Shown here: positions 30,641-38,567 of the stretch, one piece after another | Numbering within the stretch: position 1 is the stretch's first letter | Layout: the number at the start of each line of letters is the position of its first letter | Assembly (NCBI RefSeq): GCF_902806995.1 | Contig: NZ_LR777654.1 | Location: forward strand, 496,001-560,000 | Length of the DNA stretch: 64,000 nt | Reading direction: 5' to 3' | From: Chlamydiifrater volucris | GTDB taxonomy: Bacteria > Chlamydiota > Chlamydiia > Chlamydiales > Chlamydiaceae | Translations under genes and position numbers: made by a program | Notes under the pieces: model-generated | Databases searched by the model: none | What the model was told of the DNA's origin: nothing | What the model saw: only the letters and a program-made list of their open reading frames with translations

Positions 30641-32419
30641 TTAATTACTATCACCATCTTCCTCAGCTATCTCTTCTACCTCCTCCTCTCTACGTTCTTC
30701 TTGTTTTTGACGATCATTATTGTCATCACCAGAATCGTTATGTGCCGAAGCCGCTTCTGGTTTTCCTTGTATAGACATCTTTGAAGATCCCTCTCCATAC
30801 GGAGTATGTGGTTTCAGTACTAATGCTGGATCAATAGCAACGTTTCTGTACTGATAAATGAGTGGATCAGGAGGTGAGTTGCGGCCAGGAATATCATTAA
30901 GTTCTTTGATATATTCTGACTTACTCTTTGGTGGCGGCAGCTGAAAAGCCATTCCTTGACAAGAAGAAAACAAGTATGAAGAACAAGTAATCGCTGATGT
31001 TCTCTCTAAAGGTACTTCTGAGGAATTTCGAGAAAAAGAAATGGATCCTCCGCTAACTGCTATTGAATGTTCCAAAAAATTCTCTTCCTTGTACCTAAAG
31101 TTTGAGGAACTAGAGTTTGTATTTTCCAAGTGCTCAAAGCGTTGAGAACTCCACGAATCTTCTTTTTTCTCTATTTCCAAAGCATCGTTGTCTACAACCC
31201 TGCTACTAAACTTCTTAGATTTGCCGCTTGATTTATGAATATCAAACCCATCTTCTCTTAGGTGAACCTCTTTTCCCAAAACTCCTGAGGAATTTTGTGA
31301 TCCAGAACCCTTTGGAAGACGAAATTTATAGAATCCACCAGAACTAAACGAAGAAGTATTTCCCACATAAGGAAAACCTCCCGGAGGTATTGCACTTAAC
31401 AATAATTTTTCTTTAGCCTTTTGATTCTCAATTTGTTCTTTGGTTATTTTTTCTGCCAAATCTTTTTTCTGCTCATTTTCAGACAATTCTTCAACAGCTT
31501 CTCCTGTTTCTAACGTTACTTCTTCTCCTCTAGAACTTATTTCTCCAACCCTTTCATCACTGGAAACAAGGTGTCTAGAAAATGACGCAGAAGAAGTGGT
31601 TTTTGCATCTGGAAGAACAAAATCTATAGTTCCATCCATACCTAAAAGCGGAGATCTTCGTAGTAAAGAAGAAGTTTCCGTATTGGGATCTATCAATTTG
31701 CTGATAGCTTCTCCACCTAACCTCTTCGCTGTCCAAGAGCTATATATTAGCTCGGGGTTATCCGGACGCATAACAGGTTTAGATGAGGAAAACAAAGAAG
31801 ATGAGGCCGCTACATCCTCTAAAGATATTGACTTGTGATCAAAAATAGGGTTGCTGATACCAAAATCAGACGATATTTGAGTCACATAGGGGTTAAATTC
31901 TATCCCCCCCTCTCCAGATCTTGGCATTCCTGAGGCATCCAAATAAAAATCCATCATCCTTGGAGACATATCTGAAGATTTACCGTAGGATTCAGGTATA
32001 TCGCTGGGAATTAAAGAAGTTCCTTCTCCAGAAGCCTTAGCTTTCTTCATAGAAACGCTCGCTCCCTTAGAGCCAAATCCGGAAAGAAAAGCTTTCATTC
32101 CAGATTTCATCTTATTCATAGACTGCTTTAACTTAGAGAAGGCCCCCATTTTTTCATGAGTTTTCTCCAGCTTTCTCTTATTTAATTGAGTTTCAGAAAA
32201 ATGCTCTAAAGAAGAGGACGATCTTACAACAGCTTCCTGCTTTTTTCCTGTAGCAGCAGCCGAATCTGTTTTGTCAGAAGAGATATCTATGGTATCTATG
32301 GTGTCAAGGTGCTCAGCATCATTAACTTCTTCGGAAGATTTTTCTGCTCCGCCCATCATATTGGGATCCCAATTGGGTCCTCCCATAGGGGACATTCCTC
32401 CTCCAGAAATTGTAGACAT
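30641..32419 (-). CDS. Low-complexity putative T3S effector (CT082-like)
   Basis: A 592-residue protein without transmembrane segments. It is dominated by Ser, Glu, Lys and Gly, and appears largely disordered. The N-terminus (MSTISGGGMSPMGG) is a flexible Gly/Ser/Met stretch of the kind used as a T3S signal. Around 90-125 is a Lys/Met-rich helical segment (KLKQSMNKMKSGMKAFLSG). The last 30 residues are strongly acidic. No catalytic motif is evident. Order and strand match CT082 next to ltuB, a late-expressed, probably secreted protein in C. trachomatis. Assignment is by context and composition; such proteins diverge quickly. Confidence 0.75.
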   Translation of the reverse strand: MSTISGGGMSPMGGPNWDPNMMGGAEKSSEEVNDAEHLDTIDTIDISSDKTDSAAATGKKQEAVVRSSSSLEHFSETQLNKRKLEKTHEKMGAFSKLKQSMNKMKSGMKAFLSGFGSKGASVSMKKAKASGEGTSLIPSDIPESYGKSSDMSPRMMDFYLDASGMPRSGEGGIEFNPYVTQISSDFGISNPIFDHKSISLEDVAASSSLFSSSKPVMRPDNPELIYSSWTAKRLGGEAISKLIDPNTETSSLLRRSPLLGMDGTIDFVLPDAKTTSSASFSRHLVSSDERVGEISSRGEEVTLETGEAVEELSENEQKKDLAEKITKEQIENQKAKEKLLLSAIPPGGFPYVGNTSSFSSGGFYKFRLPKGSGSQNSSGVLGKEVHLREDGFDIHKSSGKSKKFSSRVVDNDALEIEKKEDSWSSQRFEHLENTNSSSSNFRYKEENFLEHSIAVSGGSISFSRNSSEVPLERTSAITCSSYLFSSCQGMAFQLPPPKSKSEYIKELNDIPGRNSPPDPLIYQYRNVAIDPALVLKPHTPYGEGSSKMSIQGKPEAASAHNDSGDDNNDRQKQEERREEEVEEIAEEDGDSN

Positions 32420-32554
32420 ACCCCCTCCGATTAAATAAAAGAATTAACAATAAAAAATAATAAAAACTTCATTATTAATATTTTAAAAACAATGAAAACA
32501 TTTTATTAAACAAAAAAATATTATATAAAACTAAAAAACAATAGAATAAAAAAA

Positions 32555-32576
32555 CACGAGAGTAAATCCTCTCGTG
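32555..32576 (-). terminator. Rho-independent terminator downstream of ltuB
   Basis: On the reverse strand an 8-bp perfect stem (CACGAGAG, loop GATTTA, CTCTCGTG) is followed immediately by a run of seven T. It lies 217 bp beyond the ltuB stop, so the ltuB transcript has a long 3' region or a separate short transcript ends here. Confidence 0.8.
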
Positions 32577-32736
32577 CAAAAACCATAAAAGACAAAAGAA
32601 CTCTTAGAAAGATTGCTAAAAACAACGGCTCTATACTAATAGGATTTTTACGAAATCCTGTAGAACCAATGAAACATCTTTTGCAGGTTGTTTTGTCTTG
32701 GAATAAAGTTCCATCACAAGTTTTTTTTCGAAATTA

Positions 32737-32769
32737 CTCCTACAAAAGTGTCCTCTTCTTTTGTAGGAG
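32737..32769. other. 12-bp perfect inverted repeat just after ltuB
   Basis: CTCCTACAAAAG and its complement CTTTTGTAGGAG are separated by 9 nt and begin 24 bp beyond the ltuB stop. No T-run follows on either strand, so it is not a classic terminator. It could stabilise the 3' end of the ltuB mRNA or be the body of a small RNA ending at the terminator at 32555. Confidence 0.55.
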
Positions 32770-32792
32770 GAAAACCGAATCCTAAAAAAAAG

Positions 32793-33122
32793 CTATAGTT
32801 TAACGGAGTACTTTCCTAAAGTATCTATATCTGAGTAAATGAATCCCTTTTCATGATTAAATATTAGGAGCTTTTCTTGTTTGTTTGTCCTAGCTTTAAG
32901 CATCCCGTTTACTATTTCATCAAATTTTCTTGCCTTTTCTTCTAACTCTTTGGAATTAGCTAACTTACTTACAACATTCTTCTTATCGAAAGAGCTTTTA
33001 GAAAGCTTCTTACTTGAAGAATTCCTTTTTATGGCGCCCATGGACACTTCCGTTATACTTTGATTTCTAGCTTCAGGATTCTTTTTAGAAGATTTTTTTT
33101 TTCGATTTTTCTTTTTCGCCAC
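32793..33122 (-). CDS. ltuB: Late transcription unit B protein
   Basis: Small, very basic protein of 109 residues. The N-terminal half is a Lys/Arg/Ser/Asn run (MAKKKNRKKKSSKKNPEARNQ). The second half is more ordered (about 55-109, KELEEKARKFDEIVNGMLKARTNKQ). Translation starts at GTG 33122, with TTGAGG as ribosome binding site eight bases upstream. LtuB is known as a late-stage chlamydial gene product of unknown mechanism; a nucleic-acid role is suggested only by its charge. A TATAAT box lies 36 bp before the start with no good -35, as described for chlamydial late promoters. Position matches CT080. Confidence 0.8.
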   Translation of the reverse strand: MAKKKNRKKKSSKKNPEARNQSITEVSMGAIKRNSSSKKLSKSSFDKKNVVSKLANSKELEEKARKFDEIVNGMLKARTNKQEKLLIFNHEKGFIYSDIDTLGKYSVKL

Positions 33123-33158
33123 AAAATAAACCTCAAAAAAAAACTAATTCTTATCTTT

Positions 33159-33164
33159 ATTATA
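33159..33164 (-). promoter_or_regulatory. -10 box of the ltuB promoter
   Basis: A perfect TATAAT on the reverse strand, 36 bp upstream of the ltuB GTG. Seventeen bases further up the sequence is AAACAA, a poor -35 within A/T tracts. A strong -10 with a weak, AT-rich -35 region fits what is reported for late sigma-66 promoters. Confidence 0.6.
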
Positions 33165-33175
33165 AAAAGAAATCA

Positions 33176-33217
33176 TTTTTTTTGTTTTATCTTTCATAAA
33201 GATAAAAACAAAAAAAA
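33176..33217. repeat. Long AT-only palindrome between ltuB and the MreD-like gene
   Basis: T8-G-T4-ATCTTT, a CAT loop, then AAAGAT-A5-C-A13. The arms pair over about 19 positions with one bulged A. It lies immediately upstream of the ltuB -10 box in a divergent intergenic region. It may be a binding site for a late-gene regulator, a cruciform-forming or curved UP-like element, or a bidirectional structure. Confidence 0.55.
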
Positions 33218-33358
33218 AAAAACGAACGAATCACATCCAAATTGAATAATCTATGATTTTTAATTTATTTTTTATATACTACCAAAAACTACTCTAACCC
33301 ACTGTTAATAAGCATTGTATTGCATGGTAATCAAAAGGGTTAAACCTGGAAAAATCTA

Positions 33359-33877
33359 ATGTACAAACAACCCACTTCAATCAGTTTTTTTTTATCTTTG
33401 GCAATATTTTTGATTCTACCTTCCTTGCACGTATTTAAAACACAACACATTAAGCTTTTGTGTTTTGCGCCTTATCTTGCGGCTTCAGCTTACAGTCATA
33501 GCAAACCTCAGGTATTGCTAAAATCTATGTTTATAGGCTTTCTTTATGATTGTTTCTCATCCGCAGCTTTTGGAATTTATGCCCTTCTTTATGTCCTCTC
33601 TTGTTCAATGACCTATAACTTAAAAAACGTCTTTCTGGAGGAAAAACTATTTTCTGTCCCTCTGATTACAACAATTTTTTCCTTGGTGTTTTCTCTCCTT
33701 TCTTATCCTGTTTTTTCTTTATTCCACTTCCATGTGTTCTCTCAAAAACAACTTGTATTTGATGTTAAAAATGCCCTCACAGTGGACTTCTGTTATGCAA
33801 TAATAATCTACGTCATCCCTTGTCTTATATCTAAGGGAAGTCGTAGAATACTTTCGCTAATAAGGAGATTCTTATGA
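33359..33877 (+). CDS. Polytopic membrane protein, MreD-like (CT079 homologue)
   Basis: 172 residues with about five hydrophobic segments (near 8-22, 33-48, 58-88, 100-125 and 140-160). The segment GFLYDCFSSAAFGIYALLYVLS resembles the conserved region of MreD, the rod-shape membrane protein (Gly..Asp...Ser..Gly..Ala pattern). Size and topology also fit. Chlamydiae use MreB and RodZ for division septum synthesis, so an MreD would be plausible, but this is inference from a short motif. The stop overlaps the folD ATG by four bases, so expression is coupled to folD. A GGA-containing box precedes the ATG. Confidence 0.75.
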   Translation: MYKQPTSISFFLSLAIFLILPSLHVFKTQHIKLLCFAPYLAASAYSHSKPQVLLKSMFIGFLYDCFSSAAFGIYALLYVLSCSMTYNLKNVFLEEKLFSVPLITTIFSLVFSLLSYPVFSLFHFHVFSQKQLVFDVKNALTVDFCYAIIIYVIPCLISKGSRRILSLIRRFL

Positions 33878-34755
33878 TTTTATACGGACAGCCAGTAGCG
33901 GAAAAAATTTTTGAAAAGATTTCCCAGGATATAAGGAAAGCATCTTCGAAACCTGGGTTAGCCGTGATTTTGGTAGGCAACAACGCTGCGTCAGAAGTCT
34001 ATGTGGGAACAAAGGTTAGACGCGCTAAAGAGTTAGGAATGAATTCTAAAGCCTATAGGCTACCTTCTGATGTAGAACCGTCTAAAGTTCTGGAATTGAT
34101 ACAAACTTTGAACTCAGATCCTGAAACACATGGGATTCTCCTCCAGCTCCCGTTACCAAAACACCTGGATGCTGATGCTATTATTAGCACCATAGCTCCG
34201 GAGAAGGACGTTGATGGTTTAACACCGATAAATATGGGGAAGTTGTTAGCAGAAATCCCTGGGGGGTTTATCCCTTGTACCCCAGCAGGCATCGTAGAAA
34301 TTCTTAATCATTATTCTATACCTATGGAGGGTAAACATGTTGTTATCCTGGGCCGTAGTAATATCGTAGGGAAACCCCTGGCTGCCCTTATGATGCAAAA
34401 GCACGCTATGACAAATGCTTCAGTGACCGTTCTTCATAGCAAGTCGGAAAATATTAAAGAGATACTCCTTAGTGCCGATATTATTGTTTCAGCTATAGGT
34501 TCACCATTTTTTGTTAAGGAAAATATGGTCTCACCCAAGTCTGTCATAATAGACGTTGGAATTTCAAAAATTCCTGACGACAGCTCTCCTAAAGGCTATC
34601 AAATCGTCGGTGATGTTGATTTTAATAATGTTGTGACAAAGTGTTCCGCCATTACGCCCGTCCCTCTCGGGGTGGGTCCAACTACAGTGGCTATGCTAAT
34701 GAGAAATACATGGGAAAGTTATCAAAGATTAGAGATTTTCGGATTATCATCCTAA
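33874..34755 (+). CDS. folD: Methylenetetrahydrofolate dehydrogenase/cyclohydrolase FolD
   Basis: Bifunctional cytoplasmic enzyme interconverting methylene-, methenyl- and formyl-tetrahydrofolate with NADP. The 293 residues carry the catalytic Lys region SEVYVGTKVRRAKELGM, GILLQLPLPKHLD, EKDVDGLTPINMGKL, CTPAGIVEIL, the Rossmann motif ILGRSNIVGKPLA and the C-terminal signature PLGVGPTTVAML (usual form PGGVGPMT). It supplies one-carbon units for purine, thymidylate and initiator formyl-Met synthesis. It overlaps the upstream MreD-like gene by 4 bp and the following apbE start by about 46 bp. Confidence 0.95.
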   Translation: MILYGQPVAEKIFEKISQDIRKASSKPGLAVILVGNNAASEVYVGTKVRRAKELGMNSKAYRLPSDVEPSKVLELIQTLNSDPETHGILLQLPLPKHLDADAIISTIAPEKDVDGLTPINMGKLLAEIPGGFIPCTPAGIVEILNHYSIPMEGKHVVILGRSNIVGKPLAALMMQKHAMTNASVTVLHSKSENIKEILLSADIIVSAIGSPFFVKENMVSPKSVIIDVGISKIPDDSSPKGYQIVGDVDFNNVVTKCSAITPVPLGVGPTTVAMLMRNTWESYQRLEIFGLSS

Positions 34756-35732
34756 AAGGTCTCATCATTACTGTACTCTCCGTTGTTTCCATCAACTCTT
34801 TAATTGAAAAGGGCAGGTTACTCGTATTCAAGTATTTAGTAAGACATTCCCCTTACTGCCTCAGTGGGGTAGCAATGACTATTCCTTACAGGGTCCTTAT
34901 TGGGGAAAATTTGTCTATTAAGCAGAGAAAATTTGTAGATAAAAGAATTAATAAAACCTTCCAGCATATTGATGCCATATTCAACAATTGGAACCCCGCA
35001 TCTGAGATATCTTCAATTAATAGGGCTCCAGCAAATACACCCATACAGCTTTCTAAAGACCTCTTTTCTTTTATAGAGTTTACTTTAGAAATCTCCTCTT
35101 TCACCGACGGGAAGTTTGACCCTACATTGGGAAACCTTAAAACATTATGGATTTCACATTTAAAACGAGGATCTACTCCACCTAAGGATGAAATTGAACT
35201 ATATCAGCAAGCATGTGGAATTTCCAATCTGACTTTGGACCATCAGAATAGAACTCTTACCAAGTCTTTTCGAGAAACCGGTTTAGATCTGTGCGGTATT
35301 GTCAAAGGATATGCTGTAGACAGTCTCATAGAGAATTTTAAAAATATCGGAATTCGTTCAGCTTATGTAGAATGGGGTGGAGAAATAAAAACTATAGGCA
35401 TGCACCCTTCGGGAAGACCTTGGAAAATATTCTCCATAGCCTCAAATAATCCCCTGGAACTCAAAGAGCAAGCTATAGCTTCCAGTGGAAGCTATCTGCA
35501 GAACTGGAGGGTAACTAATGGCAAATACACCCACATTATAGATACCGAAACACTGACACCACTCAAAGAAGGCAGTCAGACAATCACTGCTGTTTCCGTT
35601 ATCCATGGCTCTTGCGCCTGTGCCGATGCTATAGCGACAGCTATGATGACTTTTCCCTCCAAAGAAAAGGCCTCTCAATGGGCTAATAACTTAGGATTAG
35701 AAGTATACATCATCTCGAACGATACTTCATAG
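34710..35732 (+). CDS. apbE: FAD:protein FMN transferase ApbE
   Basis: Covalently attaches FMN to Thr/Ser of target proteins such as NqrB and NqrC of the sodium-pumping NADH dehydrogenase, which chlamydiae possess. The start at ATG 34710 (340 residues) gives a basic N-terminus and a signal-anchor helix (about 10-28), consistent with a membrane-attached enzyme. Family blocks are [46 protein letters not shown] (usual DLGGIAKG) and [16 protein letters not shown]. The Mg2+-site region ends with [14 protein letters not shown]. The 5' end lies inside folD and the 3' end overlaps smpB on the other strand by 23 bp. Position matches CT077. Confidence 0.9.
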   Translation: MGKLSKIRDFRIIILKGLIITVLSVVSINSLIEKGRLLVFKYLVRHSPYCLSGVAMTIPYRVLIGENLSIKQRKFVDKRINKTFQHIDAIFNNWNPASEISSINRAPANTPIQLSKDLFSFIEFTLEISSFTDGKFDPTLGNLKTLWISHLKRGSTPPKDEIELYQQACGISNLTLDHQNRTLTKSFRETGLDLCGIVKGYAVDSLIENFKNIGIRSAYVEWGGEIKTIGMHPSGRPWKIFSIASNNPLELKEQAIASSGSYLQNWRVTNGKYTHIIDTETLTPLKEGSQTITAVSVIHGSCACADAIATAMMTFPSKEKASQWANNLGLEVYIISNDTS

Positions 35733-36165
35733 CAGCTTCTGCTTCTCTCTTGCGTTCTCTATCAATAATGGCCTGGCGTTTGTCGTGGCTTTTCTTACCC
35801 TTTCCACAACCAATTTTGACTTTGGCGAAGCCGTTTTTTAAAAGAATAGCCAAAGGCACCACAGCCAATCCTTTACGAGAAATAAAAGACTCTATCTTGG
35901 AAATTTCATACTTGTGTAAGAGCAGCTTTCTAGGCCTCCGCTCTTCGTGGTTGTTGATATTTCCAAACTTATAGGGAGCTATACCCGCTCCAATCAACCA
36001 AACCTCTCCCCTTGAAACAGTGACATAGGAATCCGTAAGGCTCCCTCCGTGGTCCCTTAATGATTTGATTTCTGTACCCTTTAAAACAATTCCTGCCTCA
36101 AAAATCTCCGTAATCTCATAACTGTGGAAGGCTTTCCTATTTGATACTATCTCTTTGCTACTCAT
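35710..36165 (-). CDS. smpB: SsrA-binding protein SmpB
   Basis: Delivers tmRNA to stalled ribosomes for trans-translation. The start is ATG 36165 (151 residues, the normal length); the frame runs on upstream to a TTG. The beta-barrel core shows [51 protein letters not shown] and [16 protein letters not shown]. The basic C-terminal tail [19 protein letters not shown] docks in the decoding centre. The 3' end overlaps apbE; it is divergent from dnaN. No tmRNA gene was recognised in this window. Confidence 0.95.
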   Translation of the reverse strand: MSSKEIVSNRKAFHSYEITEIFEAGIVLKGTEIKSLRDHGGSLTDSYVTVSRGEVWLIGAGIAPYKFGNINNHEERRPRKLLLHKYEISKIESFISRKGLAVVPLAILLKNGFAKVKIGCGKGKKSHDKRQAIIDRERKREAEAAMKYRSR

Positions 36166-36286
36166 AAACCAATTCAACAAAAAGAAACCAGTATACCAAA
36201 AGAAATAATTTTTATTCTTATCCTTGACTTTTGAAAATACAGAAGATTATTTTATGGGATTACCCGTTATTTCACTAGGTACTGAG

Positions 36287-37390
36287 ATGAAGTTTGTTGT
36301 ATCAAGAAACGAACTGAGCAATCTTATTCGAAGGTTGCAGAATATTGTCCCTCAAAATACTCCCATTCCTATTTTGTCTCACGTACTTATAGAAACTAAT
36401 AATGATGAGCTAATTTTCACCGCTACAGATCTCACTGTGAGTACCCGTTGCGTAGCTAAGGCAAAAGTACAAGAAAAGGGAGCTCTGTCTATCCCTTCAC
36501 GTAGATTCTTCCAACTCGTTAGGGAATTAACAGAATCGAGTGTTGAAGTCGCTTCTCTTTCGGGAGAAATGGCTGAGATTGTTTCCGGATCTTCTAGGTT
36601 TAAATTACACAGTATGGAGAAGGAGGACTTCCCCATGCTTCCGGACATGAGTAATGCAGTAAGGTTTTCTCTGTCATCAGAAAACCTCAAAGATATGTTT
36701 CAGCGCACCAGCTTCGCTGTCTCCAGAGAGGAAAGTCGTTATGTCCTTACCGGCGTTCTTTTGAGGATATCTGCAGGCACAGCTACTCTAGTAGGAACCG
36801 ATGGCAAACGACTAGCCAAAATAGATGCCGAAGTTTCTATAGAACCCGATTTTTGTGGCGAGTATGTGATCCCTATCAAGGCTGTTGAGGAAATTATCAA
36901 GCTCTGCTCTGGGGAAGCTACAGAAGCAACCATTTTCTTAGCTGAAGATAAAATTGCTGTTGAATGCGATAATACCCTATTGATCACTAAATTGTTATCT
37001 GGGGATTTTCCTGACTTTTCTCCTGTTATCTCAACTCAAAGCAAGGTGACTCTAGATCTTCATAGAGAAGAACTTATGACACTTCTTAAACAAGTAGCTT
37101 TGTTTACAGGAGAATTTTCGCATTCTGTGAAATTTACTTTCACCCCTGGAGAACTCACCTTAACGGCCAATTGCACAAAAGTTGGAGAGGGTAGGGTCAG
37201 TATGGCGGTCAACTATGAGGGCGATAAATTAGAAATAGCTTTTAATCCTTTCTTTTTCCTAGATATATTGAAGCATAGCAAAGACGAATCCGTAAGCTTG
37301 GGAATTTCCGACTCTTACAATCCAGGAGTCATTACAGATTCCACCAGAAGTCTATTTATTATAATGCCTATGAGACTTCATGATGATTAG
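36287..37390 (+). CDS. dnaN: DNA polymerase III beta subunit (sliding clamp)
   Basis: Ring clamp that holds DNA polymerase III on DNA. Start at ATG 36287 gives MKFVVSRNELSNLIRRLQNIVPQNTPIPIL, the canonical N-terminus, and 367 residues. An in-frame ATG at 36254 would add eleven residues. Three repeated clamp domains of about 120 residues are visible, ending with the typical C-terminal IIMPMRL. recF starts 3 bp after the stop, so dnaN-recF form one unit. In many bacteria this pair sits beside dnaA; here dnaA is 30 kb away. Confidence 0.95.
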   Translation: MKFVVSRNELSNLIRRLQNIVPQNTPIPILSHVLIETNNDELIFTATDLTVSTRCVAKAKVQEKGALSIPSRRFFQLVRELTESSVEVASLSGEMAEIVSGSSRFKLHSMEKEDFPMLPDMSNAVRFSLSSENLKDMFQRTSFAVSREESRYVLTGVLLRISAGTATLVGTDGKRLAKIDAEVSIEPDFCGEYVIPIKAVEEIIKLCSGEATEATIFLAEDKIAVECDNTLLITKLLSGDFPDFSPVISTQSKVTLDLHREELMTLLKQVALFTGEFSHSVKFTFTPGELTLTANCTKVGEGRVSMAVNYEGDKLEIAFNPFFFLDILKHSKDESVSLGISDSYNPGVITDSTRSLFIIMPMRLHDD

Positions 37391-37393
37391 TCA

Positions 37394-38491
37394 ATGAGAA
37401 TCCTAAATCTACGACTTTGGAATTTTAGAAACCATTCTAACACAGAGATTTCTTTTTCTCCTGAGATCAATTATCTTTATGGAAAAAATGCTCAGGGAAA
37501 AACGAACCTGTTGGAAGCTATCTATATCTTATGCACAGGTAGGTCTTTCCGAACTTCTCATCTTGCTGAAGCTATTTCTTTCGGTAAAGATAGCTTTTAT
37601 CTAGAAGCCGAATTCGAAAAAAAAAACTTCCTTCATTCGTTGGCCTTCTGTTTTGATAAGAAAGGGAAAAAAATTCTTTGTGATGGCTCTCCCATCACTA
37701 CTATTTCGTCTTTAATCGGTAGGTTTCCTTTAATCCTATTCGCTCCCAATGATATAGAAATTATTACTGGACCTCCAGCCAGGCGGCGATCGTTTCTCAA
37801 TCTACTCCTTGCTCAATCACATCCTATTTACGCTAAAAGTCTTACATCTTACACGCGATCCCTACAACACAGAAACTCACTGCTGCGAAACAGAGATACG
37901 AGCACCATATCTTTTTGGGAAAAGCAATTGGCTTCTAATGGAGCTAAACTGGTTACTATGAGATCTACCGCTATTTATACCCTTAATGAATATATGCAAA
38001 CTTTGTGGCAGTACCCTGGAAAAGATTCTTTTGTTCTAAAATTCAAGAGCTGCATTCCTAAAGAACTAACTGATAACGAAGAAGATATCAGAGAATTTCT
38101 TATAGAACTTTTCAAAAAAACATTAGAAAAAGACATCGAATTTGGAGCATCCTCTCAGGGCCCTCACAGAGATGATTTCAGTATACTTGTAGATAATAAG
38201 CCTGCCGTCTCCTTTTCAAGCGAAGGTCAAAAACATAGCTTACTAGCAACACTTAAGCTATCTGAACATAAATACTTACAGAAACATCTAGATTCTCTCT
38301 TACCTCTGATTTGCCTGGATGACTTGCATGCAGGTCTTGATACTGACAGAGGAAATTACTTATTATCTTTACTTAAAAATACAGGCCAACAATTTATTAC
38401 TTCTACAAAATCCCCTCAAAATTTAGCTGCCAATTCAAAAAGCTATCTAATAAAAGATGGCTCATATACTGCAACTCCTCAGAGTAATTGA
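37394..38491 (+). CDS. recF: DNA replication and repair protein RecF
   Basis: SMC-like ATPase that loads RecA at gaps with RecO and RecR. The 365 residues have the N-terminal opening MRILNLRLWNFRNHSNTEI, Walker A YGKNAQGKTNLLEAIY (about 30-45) and PARRRSFLNLLLAQ. The ABC signature region is FSSEGQKHSLLATLKL and the Walker B/D-loop is CLDDLHAGLD. The length is standard. It is the second gene of dnaN-recF and corresponds to CT074. Confidence 0.94.
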   Translation: MRILNLRLWNFRNHSNTEISFSPEINYLYGKNAQGKTNLLEAIYILCTGRSFRTSHLAEAISFGKDSFYLEAEFEKKNFLHSLAFCFDKKGKKILCDGSPITTISSLIGRFPLILFAPNDIEIITGPPARRRSFLNLLLAQSHPIYAKSLTSYTRSLQHRNSLLRNRDTSTISFWEKQLASNGAKLVTMRSTAIYTLNEYMQTLWQYPGKDSFVLKFKSCIPKELTDNEEDIREFLIELFKKTLEKDIEFGASSQGPHRDDFSILVDNKPAVSFSSEGQKHSLLATLKLSEHKYLQKHLDSLLPLICLDDLHAGLDTDRGNYLLSLLKNTGQQFITSTKSPQNLAANSKSYLIKDGSYTATPQSN

Positions 38492-38567
38492 AAAATTTAA
38501 AAAAATAATTAATAAACTCATTCTCTTTTAAAAAAACTTATTTAAAATAGTTTTATCGGTGATTGAA

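Larger units (their letters stand above)
32420..32792. other. 373-bp gap where CT081 would be expected, with two strong hairpins
   Basis: C. trachomatis has a small gene, CT081, between ltuB and CT082. Here no convincing counterpart is seen. The reverse strand holds only short frames: a 27-codon ATG frame starting near 32720, and longer frames lacking a start codon. The gap contains a 12-bp hairpin just after ltuB (32737-32769), a textbook reverse-strand terminator (32555-32576), and an AT-rich stretch upstream of the CT082-like gene. That stretch must carry its promoter. Confidence 0.6.

Noticed and set aside
32600-32735. Cysteine-containing reverse frame after the run of eight A in the CT081 slot
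   Set aside because: It lacks a start codon, overlaps hairpin and terminator structures and would need a frameshift; kept only as a possible gene remnant in the findings.
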